From JBDTSW01 sp963807385 (GTDB lineage Bacteria > Actinomycetota > Thermoleophilia > Solirubrobacterales > 70-9), in NCBI GenBank assembly GCA_963807385.1, contig CAWEBQ010000003.1:62001-126000 (forward strand): DNA of 64,000 bases, in the 5' to 3' direction. The notes beneath the pieces are model-generated. The model searched no databases, had not been told where the DNA came from, and saw nothing but the letters and a program-made list of their open reading frames with translations. Shown here piece after piece: positions 1-7,721 of the stretch. Both the position numbers and the translations under genes were made by a program. How positions within the stretch are numbered: the stretch's first letter is position 1; each line of letters begins with the position of its first letter.

Positions 1-2
1 AC

Positions 3-95
3 AACCCCACCGCGGCCTCGACTCCGGCCGAGGCGCGGCAGGGACCCCGGGCGCGCCGCCTGCTCGGCAAGGTCGCCGCGCTCTCCACGCGTTAG
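3..95 (+). CDS. C-terminal tail of a gene entering from the left edge (uncertain)
   Basis: An open frame enters from the left edge and stops at TAG 93-95, giving a 30-residue tail rich in Ala, Arg and Pro that ends KVAALSTR. No domain can be recognised from so short a piece. It would be the end of a plus-strand gene starting outside the window. Its stop overlaps the end of the minus-strand DUF559 remnant. Since GC-rich DNA has few stop codons, a chance open frame is possible. Confidence 0.3.
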   Translation, partial: NPTAASTPAEARQGPRARRLLGKVAALSTR

Positions 96-175
96 GCCGC
101 GCGCAGCAGCGCGCGAAGCTCCGCGATCACGACCGCCGGCATCTCGCCAAGGCGCCGCCATGTCAACCGGATCAC
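92..175 (-). pseudogene. remnant of a DUF559 (Vsr-like endonuclease fold) protein, C-terminal end only
   Basis: The minus strand encodes VIRLTWRRLGEMPAVVIAEL followed by RALLRAA and a stop. This resembles the C-terminal tail of DUF559 proteins (pattern 'W-x-V-[IL]-R-[FL]-T-W-x-x-L ... P-x-x-V-x-x-x-L-R-x-L'), a restriction/Vsr-like nuclease fold common in actinobacteria. Upstream the same frame turns into low-complexity sequence with no recognisable nuclease core. I read this as a decayed fragment. The match rests on one motif, so it is tentative. Confidence 0.4.
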
Positions 176-262
176 CCGAGATGGCGCGTTTCTCCGCCAT
201 ACGCATAGAAAGGCGCCACCCCAGGACTCTCGCCCCCCAACGCTCTCCCGGGGACGCCACCC

Positions 263-268
263 TAAGAT
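263..268 (+). promoter_or_regulatory. TAAGAT -10 box of a probable leaderless start
   Basis: TAAGAT lies 6 nt before the ATG at 275, the distance expected when transcription starts at the start codon. No convincing -35 is visible and there is no Shine-Dalgarno sequence. Confidence 0.4.
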
Positions 269-274
269 GGCCGC

Positions 275-1294
275 ATGGCTGATCCCTCTATCGTCGCCGA
301 CCGGGCCCGGACCAACGGGCACGGAGCGCAGGCCGAGGACAACGGCCAGGGCGGGCTTCGCGACCGGCTGGCGCCGCTCGGCGCCGCGGCGGGTATCGCC
401 GGGCCGCTCGGGCGCATCGGCCGCGGCGTGCTCTCGGCCGCGCAGGACGCCGCGGCAGAGGCGGCTGGGTCGGCAACCCGCCGCGTCGGGAAGCGCCTGC
501 GCGCCGACCTCGACGACCGCGACCCGGACTGGCTCCGCGAGCGGCTGCCGCTGCTCTGGCTCCTGGCCACGATCTGGTTCCGGGGCGAGGTCCGCAACCT
601 CGGGAACATCCCCGAGAAGGGGCCGGTGCTCCTCGTGGGCAACCACTCGGGCGGCAACATCACCCCCGACACCTTCATATTCACCCTCGCGTTCTCGAGC
701 TACTTCGGGATCGAGCGCAAGTTCCACCAGCTCGCCCACAACCTCGTCGTAACCCTTCCGGTCAGCGGCACGCTGGTCCGCAAGGGCGGCACCGTCGCGG
801 CCTCGCACCAGAACGCGCACAAGGCGCTCGAGGCAGGCGCGGCGCTACTGGTCTACCCCGGCGGCGACTGGGAGGTGCACCGGCCCACCTGGGACACCGC
901 CACGGTTGACTTCAACGGGCGCAAGGGCTTTGTCAGGCTCGCCCTGGACCAGGACGTGCCGATCGTACCGGTGGTATCGATCGGTGGGCAGGAGACCGCG
1001 CTCTTCCTGAGCCGTGGCGACCGCCTCGCCAAGGCGCTCCGCCTCGACAAGATGTTCCGGCTGAAGGTCCTCCCCATCTCCCTCGCTATTCCCTGGGGGC
1101 TGAACGTCGGCGACTTCCTCGGCCACTTCCCCCTGCCGGCCAAGCTGACCACGGAGGTGCTGCCCGCCATCAACCTCCGCGAGCAGTTCGGCCCCGAGCC
1201 CGACCCGGACGAGGTCTACGAGCACGTCACGCGCGTGATGCAGGAGACGCTCGAGGCCCTCGCAGCCGAGCGCCGATACCCGCTCATCGGCTGA
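275..1294 (+). CDS. lysophospholipid acyltransferase family protein (LPLAT, MGAT-like)
   Basis: 339 residues, predicted to transfer an acyl chain from acyl-CoA or acyl-ACP to a lysolipid or other acceptor at the membrane. The first ~85 residues are an Ala/Arg-rich amphipathic lead. The catalytic block follows: NHSGG at 123-127 with Asp132, i.e. His-x7-Asp instead of the plain HX4D, and a VYPGGDWEV-type block II. The same His-x7-Asp spacing occurs in the second acyltransferase at 32880. The stop overlaps the start of the SRPBCC gene by one base, so the two are co-transcribed. Acceptor and acyl donor cannot be read from sequence. Confidence 0.85.
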   Translation: MADPSIVADRARTNGHGAQAEDNGQGGLRDRLAPLGAAAGIAGPLGRIGRGVLSAAQDAAAEAAGSATRRVGKRLRADLDDRDPDWLRERLPLLWLLATIWFRGEVRNLGNIPEKGPVLLVGNHSGGNITPDTFIFTLAFSSYFGIERKFHQLAHNLVVTLPVSGTLVRKGGTVAASHQNAHKALEAGAALLVYPGGDWEVHRPTWDTATVDFNGRKGFVRLALDQDVPIVPVVSIGGQETALFLSRGDRLAKALRLDKMFRLKVLPISLAIPWGLNVGDFLGHFPLPAKLTTEVLPAINLREQFGPEPDPDEVYEHVTRVMQETLEALAAERRYPLIG

Positions 1295-1788
1295 TGCGCC
1301 TCAACGAGTCAATCGTCGTCTCGGCGCCGCCGAAGCTGGTCTGGGACCACATCGCGGAGCCGTCCAACTACCTCCACTTCATGTCGGGGATCACCCGCTG
1401 GGAGGTCGACGGAGAGCAGCGCCAGGGCCTGGGCGCCCGCTACCGCATGCTGATCCGGGTCGGTTCAGCAGAGGTCGGCGGCCTGATCGAGATCGTCGAG
1501 TGGCAGCCCGAGCGGGAGCTCGCGTGGAGCTCGGTCATGGGCGTCGATCAGCGTGGCCGCTGGCGCCTGCGTGAGACCTCCGACGGTCGCACCGTGGTCG
1601 AGCTTCGCTACGCCTACGGCGTGGCGGGCGCCGGAATCCCGGGCTACATCGCCGAGCTCGTGGCCTCGCCCAGCCTGGGCAGCAACCTCCGCAAGTCCCT
1701 GCAGCAGCTGAAGCGGCAGGTCGAGCACGAGCGCCTGCGAGCCGAGGCGGCCCGCCGGCGCGCCGAGCGCGAGCCCGCCGGGATCTAA
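1294..1788 (+). CDS. SRPBCC (START-like) lipid-binding family protein
   Basis: 164 residues of the SRPBCC/polyketide-cyclase-like fold. It opens with MRLNESIVVSAPPKLVWDHI, the usual first strand and helix of the family (ligand-binding helix-grip fold), and continues with 'W-x-x-x-R-x-L-A-W-x-S' and a C-terminal long helix ending in a charged Arg/Ala-rich tail. The ATG shares a base with the TGA of the acyltransferase. This predicts a soluble hydrophobic-ligand-binding partner of the acyltransferase. Ligand unknown. Confidence 0.8.
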   Translation: MRLNESIVVSAPPKLVWDHIAEPSNYLHFMSGITRWEVDGEQRQGLGARYRMLIRVGSAEVGGLIEIVEWQPERELAWSSVMGVDQRGRWRLRETSDGRTVVELRYAYGVAGAGIPGYIAELVASPSLGSNLRKSLQQLKRQVEHERLRAEAARRRAEREPAGI

Positions 1789-1793
1789 GTCAC

Positions 1794-1824
1794 GACCCAC
1801 TGGGTCTGACCCCATCAGTGGGTC
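1794..1824. terminator. palindrome between convergent genes, possible bidirectional terminator / REP-like
   Basis: GACCCACTG (1794-1802) and CAGTGGGTC (1816-1824) form a perfect 9-bp stem. The 13-nt loop holds GGTCTGACCCC, itself a small palindrome of the GGGTC-x-GACCC type. It sits 5 nt after the SRPBCC stop and 24 nt from the Rieske stop, so it can serve both strands. No long T run follows on either strand. Confidence 0.6.
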
Positions 1825-1847
1825 GGGCTCAGGACTTCCGCTAAGGC

Positions 1848-2186
1848 TCAGCCGCGACTGAGCGGTGCCGTAGCCGGCCCCTGCAGCACCTCGCCGGTGG
1901 AGGCGAAGCGCGAGCCGTGGCAGGGGCAGTCCCATGCGCCCTCGCCGGCATTCCACCGGACGATGCAGCCAAGGTGCGGGCAGCGAGCGGAGAGCGCATG
2001 AAGCTCCCCCGCCTCGTCGCGATACAGCGCCATCTTCCCCAGGCCGTCGTCGACGACGGCGCCCTCACCGGGCGCCAGCTGGGCTGAGCCGGCATCTCCC
2101 GCCCGCCGCAGCCGGTCGGCGACGAAATGAATCGGGGCTTCGACCGTCTGCTTGACGAAGCCCAGGATCGAGGCGAGTCCGGGCAC
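1848..2186 (-). CDS. Rieske [2Fe-2S] domain protein
   Basis: 112 residues, GTG start. All Rieske ligands are present: Cys69-x-His71 and Cys87-x-x-His90 bind the cluster, and Cys74 and Cys89 can form the disulfide seen in high-potential Rieske centres. A ~40-residue helical N-terminus precedes the domain. No oxygenase catalytic domain follows, so this is a stand-alone electron carrier or ferredoxin. It lies just downstream of, and on the same strand as, the acyl-CoA synthetase (5-nt gap), which suggests one transcript. Redox partner unknown. Confidence 0.85.
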   Translation of the reverse strand: MPGLASILGFVKQTVEAPIHFVADRLRRAGDAGSAQLAPGEGAVVDDGLGKMALYRDEAGELHALSARCPHLGCIVRWNAGEGAWDCPCHGSRFASTGEVLQGPATAPLSRG

Positions 2187-2191
2187 TCGAC

Positions 2192-3829
2192 CTACGCTAG
2201 CTCGCGCTTGACGACCTTGCCCGTCGCGTTGCGTGGCAACTCGTCGAGGAACTCAACGTCGCGAGGGACCTTGTAGGAGGAGAGGTTGGACTTGACGAGC
2301 TTCTTCAACTCGTCCTCGGAGACATCGCCACCCGACGTCACGACGAAGGCCTTGAGGCGCTGGCCCCACTCCTCGTCGGAGACCCCGATCACCGCGACCT
2401 CCTTGACGCTGTCGTGGCCGGCGATCAGGTCCTCTACCTCGCGCGGGAAGACGTTCTCGCCGCCGGAGACGATCATCTCGTCGTCTCGTCCATCGATGAA
2501 CAGGCGCCCCTCGGAGTCGAAGTGGCCAACGTCGCCGGAGGACAGCAGCCCTTGATACTCGTCCTTCCCGCCTCCGCCCGTGTAGCCCTCGAAGGCCATG
2601 TCGTTACCGACGAAGACGCGGCCGGTCTCACCCCGGGGGACCTCGCCGTGACCCTTCTCGTCGATGATCTTCACGATCGTGCCGCGGGGCGGCCGGCCCG
2701 CGGTCCCGGGCGCGGCCCGCAGGTCCTTGGGCGTGGCGATCGTCGCCCACGCGACCTCGGTCGAGCCGTAGAGGTTGTAGAGGTTCTCGCCGAACTGGTC
2801 CATCCACTTCTCGGCCAGCGGCCCGGGGAGCGCAGAGCCGCTGACGGCGGTCACGCGCAGGCTGGGGAGCTTGTACTTGGCGAGGATCTCCTCGTCGAGC
2901 TGGAGGATGCGCTGCATCATCACGGGCACCACGACCAGCGCGGAGGCCCGATGATCCTGGATCGCCTTGAGCGTGGCCTCGGGATCGAACTTGCGCCGCA
3001 CTACGTACGTCGAGTTGAGCGCGAGCCCGAGCTGGAAGTGCGCGAACCCCCAGGAGTGGAAGAGAGGAGCAGCGATCACGGTCTTCTCGCGCGACCGCAG
3101 CGGGATCACCGAGAACATCGCGGCCAGCGGCGCCAGCGTGTCGGGCGACGAACGCTGGGCACCCTTGGGTGTGCCGGTCGTACCCGAGGTGAGGATGATG
3201 AACCGGGCCGAGTCCTCGGGCGAGGACGGCGTGGAGTCATCGCTCGCCTCGATGATCGAGTCGATGGTCTTGCCGGCCACCTCGCCGTCGTTCGAGGCGA
3301 TGAAGCGCTTGACGCCCGCGTCAGCCTCGGCCTCCGACAGCAGCTCCCCGAACTCCTGGTCGTAGACCAGCGCCACCGGCTCCTCACGCTCCATCACGCC
3401 CTCGAGCTGAGGGCCCGAGAACATCGTGTTGAGGTAGAGCGCGTGCGCGCCGAGCTTGGCCGCCGCGAGGGTCACGTCGATGAAGTTGCGGTGGTTGCGC
3501 GCCATGATCGCGATCCCGTCGCCGACTCCGATGCCCTCGGCCGCCAGGCCGTTGGCCAGGGCGTTGGATCGCAGGTGCAGGTCGCTGAAGGTCAGCTCGC
3601 CGGCTTCGTCGATGAAGGCCACCTCGTCCGGGTGGTTGATCGCTGCCCCGGCGATCCCGGCCGCGGGCGACGGGCCGTAGCGGATCAGCTCGCGCACCGT
3701 GCGGGCGAGCTTGTCGGGGCGCACCGGCCGAATTACGCCGGCGTGGCGGAGCGTCTTGAGGTTGAACGGAACGTCCGTGACCGGCCCGAGGGGGCCAACG
3801 TTAAACCGCTTGATCGCGCCGAGATCCAC
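2192..3829 (-). CDS. AMP-binding acyl-CoA synthetase (fatty acid--CoA ligase-like)
   Basis: 545 residues, GTG start, of the ANL superfamily; activates a carboxylate as acyl-AMP and transfers it to CoA. Visible motifs: ATP loop ILTSGTTGTPKG (~212-223), YGSTEVA (354-360), hinge region SGDVGHFDSEGRLFIDGRDD with SGGENVFP (~440-460), and the catalytic C-terminal lysine in NATGKVVKREL. Length and the 'F-S-G-P-Q-L' region fit medium/long-chain acyl-CoA ligases of actinobacteria. It heads a short minus-strand unit with the Rieske gene. Substrate chain length cannot be decided. Confidence 0.9.
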   Translation of the reverse strand: MDLGAIKRFNVGPLGPVTDVPFNLKTLRHAGVIRPVRPDKLARTVRELIRYGPSPAAGIAGAAINHPDEVAFIDEAGELTFSDLHLRSNALANGLAAEGIGVGDGIAIMARNHRNFIDVTLAAAKLGAHALYLNTMFSGPQLEGVMEREEPVALVYDQEFGELLSEAEADAGVKRFIASNDGEVAGKTIDSIIEASDDSTPSSPEDSARFIILTSGTTGTPKGAQRSSPDTLAPLAAMFSVIPLRSREKTVIAAPLFHSWGFAHFQLGLALNSTYVVRRKFDPEATLKAIQDHRASALVVVPVMMQRILQLDEEILAKYKLPSLRVTAVSGSALPGPLAEKWMDQFGENLYNLYGSTEVAWATIATPKDLRAAPGTAGRPPRGTIVKIIDEKGHGEVPRGETGRVFVGNDMAFEGYTGGGGKDEYQGLLSSGDVGHFDSEGRLFIDGRDDEMIVSGGENVFPREVEDLIAGHDSVKEVAVIGVSDEEWGQRLKAFVVTSGGDVSEDELKKLVKSNLSSYKVPRDVEFLDELPRNATGKVVKRELA

Positions 3830-3877
3830 GCTCCGAAGCCTAGATCAATCAGCGGTGGCGGCCGCGAGGGGTCGCTG

Positions 3878-4339
3878 TCAGTCCACGTCGAGAGCCGCGA
3901 CGGCGATCGCCGCGATCCCCTCGCCACGGCCAATCCAGCCCATGCCCTCGTTGGTGGTCGCCTTGACGTTTACCGGCGCCGCAAGGGCATCGCCCAGCAG
4001 TCGCTCCATCTCGGGCCGATGCGGACCGATGGCGGGCTGCTCGCAGATCACCGTGACGTCCACGTTGGCCACCGTCCCGCGCACCTGGCCCAGGGCCGTC
4101 CGCAGCAGGTCGAGTGAGTCCGCGTCCCGCCAGCGCTCATCCGACGGCGGAAAGTGTGCGCCCAGGTCGCCCAGCCCGGCCGCCCCCAGCACGGCGTCGA
4201 TCACCGCATGGGTGACGACATCCGCGTCGGAGTGCCCCACGAGCCCCAGCTCGTGCTCGATCTCCACGCCTCCCAGCACCAGGCGCCGACCGTCCGCGAA
4301 GCGGTGGGAGTCGTAGCCGATGCCGACTCGCGCGCTCAA
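3878..4339 (-). CDS. ispF: 2-C-methyl-D-erythritol 2,4-cyclodiphosphate synthase
   Basis: 153 residues. Forms MEcPP and releases CMP in the non-mevalonate (MEP) isoprenoid pathway; a homotrimeric cytosolic enzyme. Metal ligands fit Asp10, His12 (GYDSHRF) and His44 (GHSDADVVTH), offset by two from E. coli IspF. TTNEGMGWIGRGEGIA near the end is the usual NEG/IGRGEG region. The frame stays open far upstream, but that part overlaps the phosphatase gene. The fitting start is TTG at 4339, 4 nt after the phosphatase stop. ispD lies 2 kb upstream in the same direction. Confidence 0.93.
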   Translation of the reverse strand: MSARVGIGYDSHRFADGRRLVLGGVEIEHELGLVGHSDADVVTHAVIDAVLGAAGLGDLGAHFPPSDERWRDADSLDLLRTALGQVRGTVANVDVTVICEQPAIGPHRPEMERLLGDALAAPVNVKATTNEGMGWIGRGEGIAAIAVAALDVD

Positions 4340-4343
4340 GCCC

Positions 4344-5168
4344 TCATCCCAGCGGCTCCATGCGGCGTTCGCGGCCCTCGAAGACCGCGATCTCCGTGAT
4401 CCCCCACTCGCGCATTCGCTCCACGGCCGCACCGTACTCCCACCCCACGTGTGCCGGCTCGTGAGCGTCGGACGAGAGGGAGAACACCGCCCCGGCATCG
4501 ACCAGCATCTCGGCCAGCGCCGGCGCCGGGTAGAGCTCCGCGACGGGCTTGCGCAGACCTGCGGTGGACACCTCGACCGCGACGCCGGCCTCGGCGACCG
4601 CCTCGACGAGCGGCTCGTAGTGGTACCGCACGTCGCGCTCGGGCCCGGGGCGGGCGGAGCCCCAGACCTTGACGAGGTCGGGGTGGGCGAGGATGTCGAA
4701 GAGCCCGCAGCGCGCCGCCTCGGCGACCGTCTCGAAGTAGCGCCGCCAGATCGCGTCGGCGTCGCCCCCCGCCTCCCAGACGTCCCAGCCGTCGTGATCG
4801 ACCGCGAGGTCCCCAAGGAAGTGGACCGAGCCGACCACGTAGTCGAAGCCGTGCTGGTCGAGCAGCCCGGCCGTGCGATCCTCGAGCCCGGGGAGAAAGT
4901 CCATCTCGATCCCCAGCCGGAGCGGGGTCGAGCGAACGAAATCGCAGTAGGCGGCCAGGTCGTCCTTGGCGTTCTGCACCCAGAACTCGTGTCGCCACAG
5001 ATCGAGCGACTGGGTGAAGCGATGGATGTGCTCGGCGACTCCGAGCTCGGCGACCCCCGCGGCGTCGGCGGCCTCCGTGTAGCTATCGACGTTCTCGGCC
5101 GTGAAGAAACGCTCGGGAGGTGAGTCGAGATCGTCGGGCCGAAGGTGGACGTGGTAGTCCGTCAACAC
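4344..5168 (-). CDS. PHP-domain histidinol-phosphatase (HisJ/HisK type)
   Basis: 274 residues, GTG start. Polymerase-and-histidinol-phosphatase fold with the usual metal-binding signatures in order: YHVHLRPDD at the N-terminus, AEHIHRF, GSVHFL, LAHPDL and SSDAHEPAHVG. In histidine biosynthesis this family hydrolyses L-histidinol phosphate to L-histidinol. No other his gene is nearby; it sits between ispD and ispF, so the substrate could be another phosphate ester. The divergent DUF389 gene starts 20 nt away. Confidence 0.85.
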   Translation of the reverse strand: MLTDYHVHLRPDDLDSPPERFFTAENVDSYTEAADAAGVAELGVAEHIHRFTQSLDLWRHEFWVQNAKDDLAAYCDFVRSTPLRLGIEMDFLPGLEDRTAGLLDQHGFDYVVGSVHFLGDLAVDHDGWDVWEAGGDADAIWRRYFETVAEAARCGLFDILAHPDLVKVWGSARPGPERDVRYHYEPLVEAVAEAGVAVEVSTAGLRKPVAELYPAPALAEMLVDAGAVFSLSSDAHEPAHVGWEYGAAVERMREWGITEIAVFEGRERRMEPLG

Positions 5169-5188
5169 CGCCGTTAGGCTAGCCGCGG

Positions 5189-6211
5189 ATGGTTCACCTG
5201 CGGATCGTCGTCCCCAGCCATCAGAGCGGTCACACCATGGACCTGCTCGAGAACTCGCCGTCGGTCTGCAACCTGATCCTCCTCGAGCGCGTGGCCAGGC
5301 GACCCGAGGGCGACGTGATCCTCTGCGATGTCGCTCGCGAGGACGCCAGCGTGATCGTCTCGGACCTGCGCGAGCTCGAGATCGATCGCGAGGGATCGAT
5401 CTCGCTCGAGGACATCGACTCGCAGATCTCCGACGCGGCGGACCGGGCGGAGGCGGCGGCAGCGGGGCATCCGACCGACGCCGTGATCTGGGAGGAGGTC
5501 GAGTCGCGGACGTCCGAGAACACCGAGATGTCCGCGAGCTTTCTGGCCTTCATGGTGCTGGCGTGCCTGATCGCCTCCGTGGGCGTGATCCTCGATTCGC
5601 CGGTCCTGATCATCGGCGCGATGGTGGTGGGGCCCGAGTTCGGTCCGATCGCGGGACTGTGCGTCGCCGCGGTCCAGCGACGTCCGGAGGTCCTCACCCG
5701 CTCGGCCAAGGCCCTGCTGATCGGATTCCCGCTCGGGATCTCGGCGGCCTTCCTGTTCGCGCTGTTCGTTCGTGCCGTCAGCCTGACCCCCGAGGATTTC
5801 TCGGCCGAGGTCCATCCGCTCACCCAGTTCATCTCCCACCCGGACGCCTTCTCCCTGATCGTCGCTATGTTCGCGGGCTGCGCCGGAGTGCTCTCGCTGA
5901 CATCCACCAAGTCGGGTGCTCTCGTCGGAGTCCTGATCTCGGTTACCACGATCCCCGCCGCAGCCAACATCGGAGTCGCCGCCGCCTACGGGCAATGGAA
6001 CGAGTGGACCGGGGCGATGGCCCAGCTCGGGGTCAACCTGCTGGGGATCTTCAGCGCCGGCGTCGCCACGCTCTGGCTTCAGCGCCGCCTCTACATGCGC
6101 CGCCGGGTGGCACACCTCCAGGATGCGGCCCGCGAGGCCGCGGGGCTGCCGATCGGCCACAGCCGGCGGGAGGGCAGCGCCACCTACAAGCGGCCGGCGG
6201 GCGAGGGATGA
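5189..6211 (+). CDS. DUF389 / TIGR00341 family membrane protein
   Basis: 340 residues. An N-terminal soluble domain of ~110 residues (VHLRIVVPSHQSGHTMDLL...) is followed from ~residue 115 by five or six membrane segments, including VLACLIASVGVILDSPVLII and the conserved GAMVVGPEFGPIAGL, which marks DUF389. Function is not established for the family. TAGGCT lies 8 nt before the ATG, consistent with a short or absent leader. A 53-residue membrane peptide gene overlaps its stop (ATGA), so the two are translationally coupled. Confidence 0.85.
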   Translation: MVHLRIVVPSHQSGHTMDLLENSPSVCNLILLERVARRPEGDVILCDVAREDASVIVSDLRELEIDREGSISLEDIDSQISDAADRAEAAAAGHPTDAVIWEEVESRTSENTEMSASFLAFMVLACLIASVGVILDSPVLIIGAMVVGPEFGPIAGLCVAAVQRRPEVLTRSAKALLIGFPLGISAAFLFALFVRAVSLTPEDFSAEVHPLTQFISHPDAFSLIVAMFAGCAGVLSLTSTKSGALVGVLISVTTIPAAANIGVAAAYGQWNEWTGAMAQLGVNLLGIFSAGVATLWLQRRLYMRRRVAHLQDAAREAAGLPIGHSRREGSATYKRPAGEG

Positions 6212-6369
6212 GCTCGCGGGCGGCGAGCGACGTGGGGATCATGGCCCTGGCCTTCGCGGCCGGCACGCTGATCGCCGCGGCGGCAGGGGCCACGAACACC
6301 GGCACCGCGCTGACCTTCGGGGAGCTCGGATTCGTGCTCGCGCTCGTGTACGTGCTGATCCGCCGCTAG
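6208..6369 (+). CDS. small two-helix membrane protein
   Basis: 53 residues starting at the ATG that overlaps the DUF389 stop. Two hydrophobic stretches, IMALAFAAGTLIAAAAGA and FGELGFVLALVYVLI, flank a short polar turn and make a hairpin membrane protein ending in Arg-Arg. No family recognised. Coupling to the DUF389 gene suggests an accessory subunit or a protein of the same stress role. The end overlaps the convergent ispD stop by 4 nt. Confidence 0.65.
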   Translation: MSSRAASDVGIMALAFAAGTLIAAAAGATNTGTALTFGELGFVLALVYVLIRR

Positions 6370-7058
6370 CGGGACGCGAGGAGTAGCTCGGCCACCCGCA
6401 TGTCGTCGGGCGTCGTGATCTTCATGTTCGTGGCGGGGGCCGGATGGATCAGCACCGTCCCGCCGGCCCGCTCGATCAGCGTCGCCTCGTCGGTGACGCC
6501 CGGGCCGGAGGCCGCGAGAGCCTCCCTCAGGGCCGCGAGGCGAAATACCTGGGGCGTCTGCGCGGCCCAGAGCAGCTCGCGGTCCTCGGTGGAGGCCACC
6601 CGCAGGGCCCCCTCAGGGCGCGGGCGATCCGCGCGCTTGACCGTGTCGAGGATGGGGGTCGCCGCGATAACCCCGCTCGCGTCACCTGCGCCGGCCAGCC
6701 TGCTGATTAGCTCATCGATCAGAGCCGGGCTGACCAACGGCCGCGCCGCGTCGTGAATGGCCGCGAGATCGGTTCCGACTTCCTCGAGGGCCCTCGCCAC
6801 GGAGCCCGAGCGGGTGAGCCCGCCGGCGACCACCGTCGCCCCGGCCGGGCGAGCGAGCTCGCGGAACTCGTCGAGATGGGCCGCGGGCGCGGCGATAACG
6901 GTGGCCGTGATCGAGCGAGCCGCCGCGACCGCATCCAGCGACCAGGCGATCAGGGGCCGCCCCGCCACCTCCACCAGCGCCTTGGGCTCGTCCCCCCCGA
7001 GGCGCTCCCCCGAGCCGGCCGCCGCGATGACCGCCGTCGCTTGTGCGGCAGCGGTCAT
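6366..7058 (-). CDS. ispD: 2-C-methyl-D-erythritol 4-phosphate cytidylyltransferase
   Basis: 230 residues. Couples MEP with CTP to give CDP-ME in the MEP isoprenoid pathway. The nucleotide-binding loop AAAGSGERLGGDEPKAL (12-28) carries the conserved Arg19 and Lys26. IHDAARPLVSP is the IspD signature, and TNMKITTPDDMRVAE near the end is the usual MEP-binding region. Starts 27 nt after carD. The carD-ispD-ispF order is standard in actinobacteria, here with the DUF389 and phosphatase genes inserted before ispF. Confidence 0.95.
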   Translation of the reverse strand: MTAAAQATAVIAAAGSGERLGGDEPKALVEVAGRPLIAWSLDAVAAARSITATVIAAPAAHLDEFRELARPAGATVVAGGLTRSGSVARALEEVGTDLAAIHDAARPLVSPALIDELISRLAGAGDASGVIAATPILDTVKRADRPRPEGALRVASTEDRELLWAAQTPQVFRLAALREALAASGPGVTDEATLIERAGGTVLIHPAPATNMKITTPDDMRVAELLLASR

Positions 7059-7085
7059 CGCGGGCCGGGCGGGCCTTGCCGGGAG

Positions 7086-7667
7086 CTAGGCAGCGGCCCC
7101 GGCGGGGACCTTGTCGTCGAACCGCTCCCCGAGCAGCCCGTCGATGTACTCCTCGGCGCCATCGGCGTCGGTGTCACGGGCGTACATGAACTCGGAGGCG
7201 AGGATCTTCTTCGCCCGCGTGTACATCTGCTTCTCGCCCGTGGAGAGGCCCTTCTCCATCTCGCGGATGGCGAGGTTGCGCACGACCTCGGCGAGCTCGA
7301 AGACGTCACCCGTCTTGATCTTCTCGCGGTTGTACTTGAACCGGCGATTCCAGTTCTTGGGCATGTCCGACACCTCGCCGGTGAGAACGTCGATCACCCT
7401 CTTCACATCGTCCTCCCCGATGACGCGGCGCAATCCGGCGCGGTGCGCGTTCTCGCAGGGGACCATGACGGTCATATCGTTGTGGAGGATCTTGATGGTG
7501 AGGTAATCCCGGTTCTCGCCCATCATGTCCCTGCTCTCCCTCTTCAGGACAACGCCGGCCCCGTGGTGCGGATAGACGACGTTGTCGCCCTCCTCGAAGG
7601 TGCACTCGACGGGGACGAGTTCCTCGCCGAGCTCGAGCTCTTCCTCCTCTACTACTACCTCTGGAAT
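7086..7667 (-). CDS. carD: CarD family RNA polymerase-binding transcription regulator (apparent ATT start)
   Basis: 193 residues if started at ATT 7667. CarD binds the RNAP beta lobe and upstream-fork DNA and stabilises open complexes, mainly at rRNA promoters. The N-terminal RNAP-interaction domain holds FEEGDNVVYPHHGAGVVLKR; the C-terminal helical part holds the 'NWNRRFKYNREKIKTGD' stretch. Between the in-frame TAG upstream and the internal ATG at 7526, which lies inside the folded domain, there is no ATG, GTG or TTG. The fitting start is ATT with AAGGGAG 6 nt before it. This leaves an acidic lead MPEVVVEEEELELGEEL that Mycobacterium CarD lacks. ispD follows at 27 nt. Confidence 0.88.
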   Translation of the reverse strand: MPEVVVEEEELELGEELVPVECTFEEGDNVVYPHHGAGVVLKRESRDMMGENRDYLTIKILHNDMTVMVPCENAHRAGLRRVIGEDDVKRVIDVLTGEVSDMPKNWNRRFKYNREKIKTGDVFELAEVVRNLAIREMEKGLSTGEKQMYTRAKKILASEFMYARDTDADGAEEYIDGLLGERFDDKVPAGAAA

Positions 7668-7721
7668 TGGGTACTCCCTTCGTGGTTGGAGCGGCCACCG
7701 GATGGGCGGCCACCGTCCTGA

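Noticed and set aside
2414..4117. 567-residue plus-strand open frame over the acyl-CoA synthetase and ispF
   Set aside because: Shadow frame; all conserved motifs are on the minus strand.
7306..7713. GTG-started frame (MAAHPVAAPTTKG...) as the true carD N-terminus
   Set aside because: It is in a different frame from the CarD domain and turns into Arg-rich nonsense; joining would need a frameshift, whereas ATT with a good ribosome-binding site needs none.
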